Shown one piece after another: positions 31,226 to 34,650 of a stretch of 34,650 nt of DNA (the stretch's first letter is position 1; every line of letters starts with the position of its first letter). The notes under the pieces are model-generated. The model saw only the letters and a program-made list of their open reading frames with translations, was not told where the DNA came from and did not search any database. A program made the translations under genes and the position numbers. The stretch comes from Defluviitaleaceae bacterium (GTDB lineage: Bacteria; Bacillota; Clostridia; Lachnospirales; WQUN01), in NCBI GenBank assembly GCA_009785605.1, contig WQVY01000024.1, forward strand, positions 1 through 34,650, read 5' to 3'.

Positions 31226-33451
31226 TTATTTATCGTCGTCCAAAAAGTCTGTCAGGCGCTTCTCGCGGTCGTAGCGGGTTGACTTGGTGCGATATGACTC
31301 TGCTGCTACGGCCTGCTTCTTGGCTATGCTTACTATACCGAACGAGGCTAAACCTAGTGCCATTACCGAGCCAAATATCATAAGGCTTATTTGGATTGGG
31401 TTGGTTTGTGGGTTTTGACCCGGTGTTGGTGTTGGAGATGGTGAGCGTGTTGGTGTAGGTGATGGCGAACGTGTTGGCGTTGGAGATGGCGAGCGCGTTG
31501 GCGTTGGGCTTGGTGATGCTGAAGGACTTGGCGAAGGCGATGGCGTTGGTGATGCGGATGGAGTTGGTGTGGCGGGTAGTTGCCTGTTACCTACATGCAG
31601 CCCAGTATGCCCAGGCGGGTTGTTTACGAAGACGGGGTTACCACCGTGTGAAACAGGGACACCCATGATATGGGCATTAGCGTCTGTTGTAAACTGCCAG
31701 TGGCCAGTTGGGAGTACCCAACCACTTGGTACCGCAATCTCTCTTATACGATAGGTTGCGTTTGCGGTTAAGTCTCGTGGGAAGTTAACCCACCCGTTTG
31801 CATCATTGTTTACTGTGTCAACATGTGCCCACCCGGCACCTGCTTGCTGCTCTAGCACGAATGTTGCCGTGCCAGGCAGTGGTACTATCACACGGTTGGG
31901 TGTTTCGTATAGTCTATAGGTTGTTTTCCTAAATGTTAGACGATGCGCCAATATTGGTGGCGGAGTCGCCGTTGGGGTCGGGGTTGGTGTAGCGGTTGGG
32001 GTTGGCGTGGGAGTTGGTGTTGGGGTCGGAGTTGGTGTGGCGGTTGGGGTTGGCGTAGGAGTTGGAGAAGGTGTGGCGGTTGGGGTTGGAGTTGGGGTAG
32101 CGGTTGGAGTTGGTGTGGGGGTAGCGGTTGGGGTTGGCGTTGGGGAGGCTGAAGGGGTTGGTGTTGGATCGAGAGGGATGGGATCGATACCTACAAACAG
32201 GCCATTATTGTTTGGAGGATTTTCTACGAACATCCTGTTTCCGCCGCGTACACTAGGCATGCCTATCATACGACCATATTCATCTGTACTTATAATCCAA
32301 TATCCGTTTTGTAGTACCCAACCACCGGGCAAACCAGCGTTGGTTACGCCTGTTATCCTTAAACGGTAGGTAGCATTGGGTGTAAAAGGTGTGGTGAAGC
32401 TAACTACACCGTTGTTGGTTACTATCCTCTCTATATGCGTCCAGCTTGTGCCGTCTTGTTGCTCCAGCTCGAATGTTACTGTGTCTGGAAACAGCTCAAC
32501 AACAGGCGGGCTATCATATAACCGTTGATTTGTAACTCTAAATTGTAGACGATGTGGGTCTGGTGGTGGTGGGGTTGCGGTTGGCGTGGGGGTTGGCGTT
32601 TCTGTTGGGCCGGGGGTACCGGTTGGGGTTGGAGTAGGTGTCTCGGTAGGCTCTGGCGTTGCAGATGGCGTAGGGGTTGGCGACTCTGTTGGGCCGGGGG
32701 TTGCACTTGGAGTTGGTGTTGGGTCCGGCCTGTTGTATGCTTTAAAATGTGCATAGAACGTCATACTACCGTTAACAGTCAAGTTGTCGACTGCCCAGTT
32801 GTTTTCCCAGTTACCGTCTGTGCCGGTACCTACAAATGCAAGCAAGATATGACCGTTTACTCTATCGTCGTTTTGCACCCAGTATCCAAACTCATGCTCT
32901 GTAGCAGTTGCTGGATGGGGGTGCCTGGCAATACCATCGCTACCTACCTCTGGAGGGTTGCCCCATGGCAGCTGCGATGCATTGGTAAACACATATCCGG
33001 TAGGCCGGTAAATATAAACATCCCTGGGGTTGCCGGATACACTACCAACTTCACGTAGTGGGTCCGCGTCCTCATAGTCAGGCACAACCAGGTTATTGCG
33101 GAAGGCCGCACCAATATCGCTGGCATCGTCCTGATGGATACGGAAAGTAATCCTATGTAGGTTTCCGTCACCGGTACCAGTACCGGGTTCACCATTTCCT
33201 GGTTCGCCGTTTCCTGGCTCACCGTTTCCAGGTTCGCCATTTCCTGGTTCACCGTTTCCGTTGTCGTCACCATTGCCGCCGTTGTAGTAATCATCACCAT
33301 TATAGTAATCATTACCGTTGTACGGGTCGGCAACGGTTTGCCTGGCGGGTGAAAGCAAACCAAGCACTGTTACAGTTGCAATTACCGCTACCAGTAAAAG
33401 CATCTTTAGCAGTACCTGCTGCGACTCGGTTATTTTTCTTAAAATCTTCAT
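31226..33451 (-). CDS. Sortase-anchored surface protein with transthyretin-like domains and NPQTN sorting signal
   Basis: The 741-residue precursor has a long signal peptide (helix about 16-34, probable cleavage near TVA-DPY, 39-44), a YNGDD-type Asn/Gly/Asp stretch, five NGEPG repeats (66-90) and a first domain (97-240) ending in MTFYAHF, like InlB/Flg_new repeats. Two homologous SpaA/Cna-B-like domains (about 299-422 and 503-625; shared YRL-Y, TFxLEQQ, ATYR, GWVL, GGNxxFVxNPP) follow. Long Pro/Thr spacers separate them (242-298, 429-499, 627-677). The C-terminus is NPQTN (680-684), a hydrophobic helix (685-709), KK, and an unusual 29-residue charged tail. NPQTN is the known sortase B motif of S. 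aureus IsdC. The sortase gene lies directly upstream; ribosome site GGAGGAG. Cell-wall anchored adhesin or pilin-like role is inferred. Confidence 0.85.
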   Translation of the reverse strand: MKILRKITESQQVLLKMLLLVAVIATVTVLGLLSPARQTVADPYNGNDYYNGDDYYNGGNGDDNGNGEPGNGEPGNGEPGNGEPGNGEPGTGTGDGNLHRITFRIHQDDASDIGAAFRNNLVVPDYEDADPLREVGSVSGNPRDVYIYRPTGYVFTNASQLPWGNPPEVGSDGIARHPHPATATEHEFGYWVQNDDRVNGHILLAFVGTGTDGNWENNWAVDNLTVNGSMTFYAHFKAYNRPDPTPTPSATPGPTESPTPTPSATPEPTETPTPTPTGTPGPTETPTPTPTATPPPPDPHRLQFRVTNQRLYDSPPVVELFPDTVTFELEQQDGTSWTHIERIVTNNGVVSFTTPFTPNATYRLRITGVTNAGLPGGWVLQNGYWIISTDEYGRMIGMPSVRGGNRMFVENPPNNNGLFVGIDPIPLDPTPTPSASPTPTPTATPTPTPTATPTPTPTATPSPTPTPTPTATPTPTPTPTPTPTPTATPTPTPTATPPPILAHRLTFRKTTYRLYETPNRVIVPLPGTATFVLEQQAGAGWAHVDTVNNDANGWVNFPRDLTANATYRIREIAVPSGWVLPTGHWQFTTDANAHIMGVPVSHGGNPVFVNNPPGHTGLHVGNRQLPATPTPSASPTPSPSPSPSASPSPTPTRSPSPTPTRSPSPTPTRSPSPTPTPGQNPQTNPIQISLMIFGSVMALGLASFGIVSIAKKQAVAAESYRTKSTRYDREKRLTDFLDDDK
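31955..32167. repeat. Pro/Thr-encoding tandem repeat tract in the surface protein
   Basis: This GT-rich tract (plus strand) encodes about 70 residues of PTPTPTAT-type repeats in the spacer between the two transthyretin-like domains. Shorter tracts of the same kind lie at 32558-32728 and 31421-31573, and 15-bp NGEPG repeats at 33182-33256. Such tracts can vary in copy number between strains. Confidence 0.8.
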
Positions 33452-33512
33452 TCTTCTTTCTCTCCTCCCGTGAGGTAGCTTTGCGTTCTATTAAACCCTT
33501 GCCTGTTCTATT

Positions 33513-34650
33513 TTAACTGTCCAGGCATCTTTCGGCAATAACCAAAATCCTGTGGGTATTAATCCTGTATGGTTCGCATGAAAATAGTGTTATTAAATCA
33601 AGGCCCGGAACTATTTTTACGGAGTTTATATCGTCGGGATGTATAACAAAGTTGTGTTCGCTAACGCTGTATACAAGAGTTGGGTCTATTATATTTATGG
33701 GGCTTATCACCCTATATATCAAAGTCTCGTAGAAATTGGTAATGCGTATCTCATCGCCAATGCGTAAGTCATCTATGTTTCTAAACATCCTGGCACGGCT
33801 TAGGCCCCTGTGGGCTGTGATTACGGCGTTGGTGTTTATCCCGCCCACCGGCAAAGATGACTGGGTGAGATGTGCTGCACCGCGTAGCATATGGCCGTGG
33901 CTGCTGCCCGCGAATATGGGCAAGCTTACATTAATACTTTCTATTGTGATGTAACCCAGCATCTCGTCCGAAAATCCTGCGTTTTCTACTACGCTAAAGT
34001 CTACTTCTTCTGTGGATTCTAGGCTTACTAGGCCGGCTTGGTTGTCTTCGTATAGCTCGTGATTGTAGTCTACCATTTCTGTGTATAGCCAGTGCATTGG
34101 GTCATCTGTTATTGGGTCAAAATTGAAGATGAAGTTAAGGTCAAAGTCTTCGTAGTTTATACCGGCCATAGCTATTTGAGTTATGTTGTAGTTGCCGATA
34201 TACAAACCTCCGCTTTCGCTTAACACAAGGTTCGCGACAGATGCGCTGCCGTGTGTGCTTATGTTGAGGCTGCCGTTGTGGCTTACAGACAAGTTACCTA
34301 TGGTTATTACACCATTGTCGGCTACGGGCATACCCCCTAGTGTCAAATACCCGTTGTAGTCTAAAGCGGGGGTGGCGCTTGCGCCGAATGCTATGTCTTC
34401 TGCGTGGTCTAGAAATATGTGGCCGCTTTCGGCTACATACACATTGCCGTTGGTGGCTATGGGCAGGTCAGCTACTGCTTCCCACAATGCCTCACTTTGG
34501 GCCTCCCAACGTTGCACTATAAATTCGGCAGACTCTGGTAGGCTTTCGCGCCAATCATCTATTATAGATTGTGCATATCTGGTGTGGAGCTGTTGCTGAA
34601 CTCTTGGGTAAAATAATACGGTTGCCCCACCCACAAATATTAATAGTGCC
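33513..34650 (-). CDS. Class C-like sortase with inserted beta-solenoid region (5' end outside window)
   Basis: The frame is open to the right edge, so the N-terminus is missing. Numbered from the GTG at 34634, residues before 10 belong to a membrane helix (ALLIFVGGATVLFYP), followed by a helix (10-55) as in class C sortases. The catalytic core (226-373) has the class C signature: TIESINVSLPIFAG, LRGAAHLTQSSLPVGG, ITAHRGLS with H275, LFSCEPYRINTHR with C353 and R362. The usual DP(F/W/Y) lid motif is absent, with D212-F213 at that place, and the protein ends at the last strand without a C-terminal helix. Residues about 61-158 form a Gly/Asn-punctuated beta-repeat insert unlike family members. 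It should transpeptidate the adjacent surface protein, 61 nt downstream. Confidence 0.85.
   Translation of the reverse strand, partial: ALLIFVGGATVLFYPRVQQQLHTRYAQSIIDDWRESLPESAEFIVQRWEAQSEALWEAVADLPIATNGNVYVAESGHIFLDHAEDIAFGASATPALDYNGYLTLGGMPVADNGVITIGNLSVSHNGSLNISTHGSASVANLVLSESGGLYIGNYNITQIAMAGINYEDFDLNFIFNFDPITDDPMHWLYTEMVDYNHELYEDNQAGLVSLESTEEVDFSVVENAGFSDEMLGYITIESINVSLPIFAGSSHGHMLRGAAHLTQSSLPVGGINTNAVITAHRGLSRARMFRNIDDLRIGDEIRITNFYETLIYRVISPINIIDPTLVYSVSEHNFVIHPDDINSVKIVPGLDLITLFSCEPYRINTHRILVIAERCLDS

Noticed and set aside
32007-32369. Gly/Val-rich plus-strand frame opposite the surface protein
   Set aside because: It is the complement of the Pro/Thr repeat tract.
1-34650. CRISPR array
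   Set aside because: No set of regularly spaced identical 24-37-bp repeats was seen; the repeats present are tandem or inverted.

Overview
The window looks like a chromosomal segment of a Firmicute of the class Clostridia, probably an uncultured endospore former. The reasons are a full-length SpoVT-type regulator with a sigma-G-like promoter, the infC-rpmI-rplT order, the rsmB-prpC-prkC-rsgA order, RecD2 without RecBC, a bacterial AraM-type glycerol-1-phosphate dehydrogenase, a CsaB-type pyruvyltransferase and a sortase next to a sortable surface protein. Six of the roughly 26 genes start with TTG or ATT, each behind a good Shine-Dalgarno. No tRNA, rRNA, CRISPR array, phage gene or intact transposase was seen. 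The lineage is an inference from gene content; no marker permits a genus call.

Left part (1-7 kb). A gene truncated by the left edge runs leftwards. Divergent from it are a MoxR-like AAA+ ATPase with a degenerate Walker B region and a small iron-sulfur flavoprotein. A bidirectional terminator separates these from spoVT and the infC-rpmI-rplT operon on the minus strand. The infC operon has a clear sigma-A promoter, a leader of about 180 nt with an intrinsic terminator (attenuator), and an ATT start codon. A 21-bp direct repeat lies between it and a divergent operon that encodes a thioredoxin-reductase-like flavoprotein, a Gfo/Idh/MocA oxidoreductase and the DNA polymerase III delta subunit.

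Centre (7-25.4 kb). A minus-strand operon carries rsmB, a PP2C phosphatase, a PASTA kinase and rsgA, linking growth and ribosome maturation to cell-wall sensing. Divergent from it is an envelope operon: a 1016-residue secreted protein that fuses a GHL10 glycan hydrolase to an N-acetylmuramoyl-L-alanine amidase, a glycosyltransferase fused to a CsaB-type pyruvyltransferase, and a small DUF2007-like membrane protein. These converge on a minus-strand group: pepD, a GH3 lipoprotein (NagZ-like), recD2, glycerol-1-phosphate dehydrogenase and comF. A 62-bp inverted-repeat structure sits between the last two.

Right part (25.4-34.65 kb). A 535-bp intergenic region ends in a cluster of GC-rich palindromes directly before a four-gene ABC system (GldA-like ATPase, GldF-like permease, GldG-like exoprotein, DUF4340 protein). 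Beyond its terminator lie a MITE-like 101-bp inverted-repeat element and a second terminator. The last two genes, on the minus strand, are a class C-like sortase truncated by the window edge, with an apparent beta-solenoid insertion, and the surface protein it probably anchors. That protein has two transthyretin-like domains, long Pro/Thr spacers, and an NPQTN sorting motif followed by an unusually long cytoplasmic tail.

The strongest candidates for something undescribed are the sortase with the beta-solenoid insertion and its NPQTN substrate, the GHL10-amidase fusion, the ATPase with a degenerate Walker B, and three non-coding elements (the 21-bp tandem repeat, the GC palindrome cluster and the MITE-like element).
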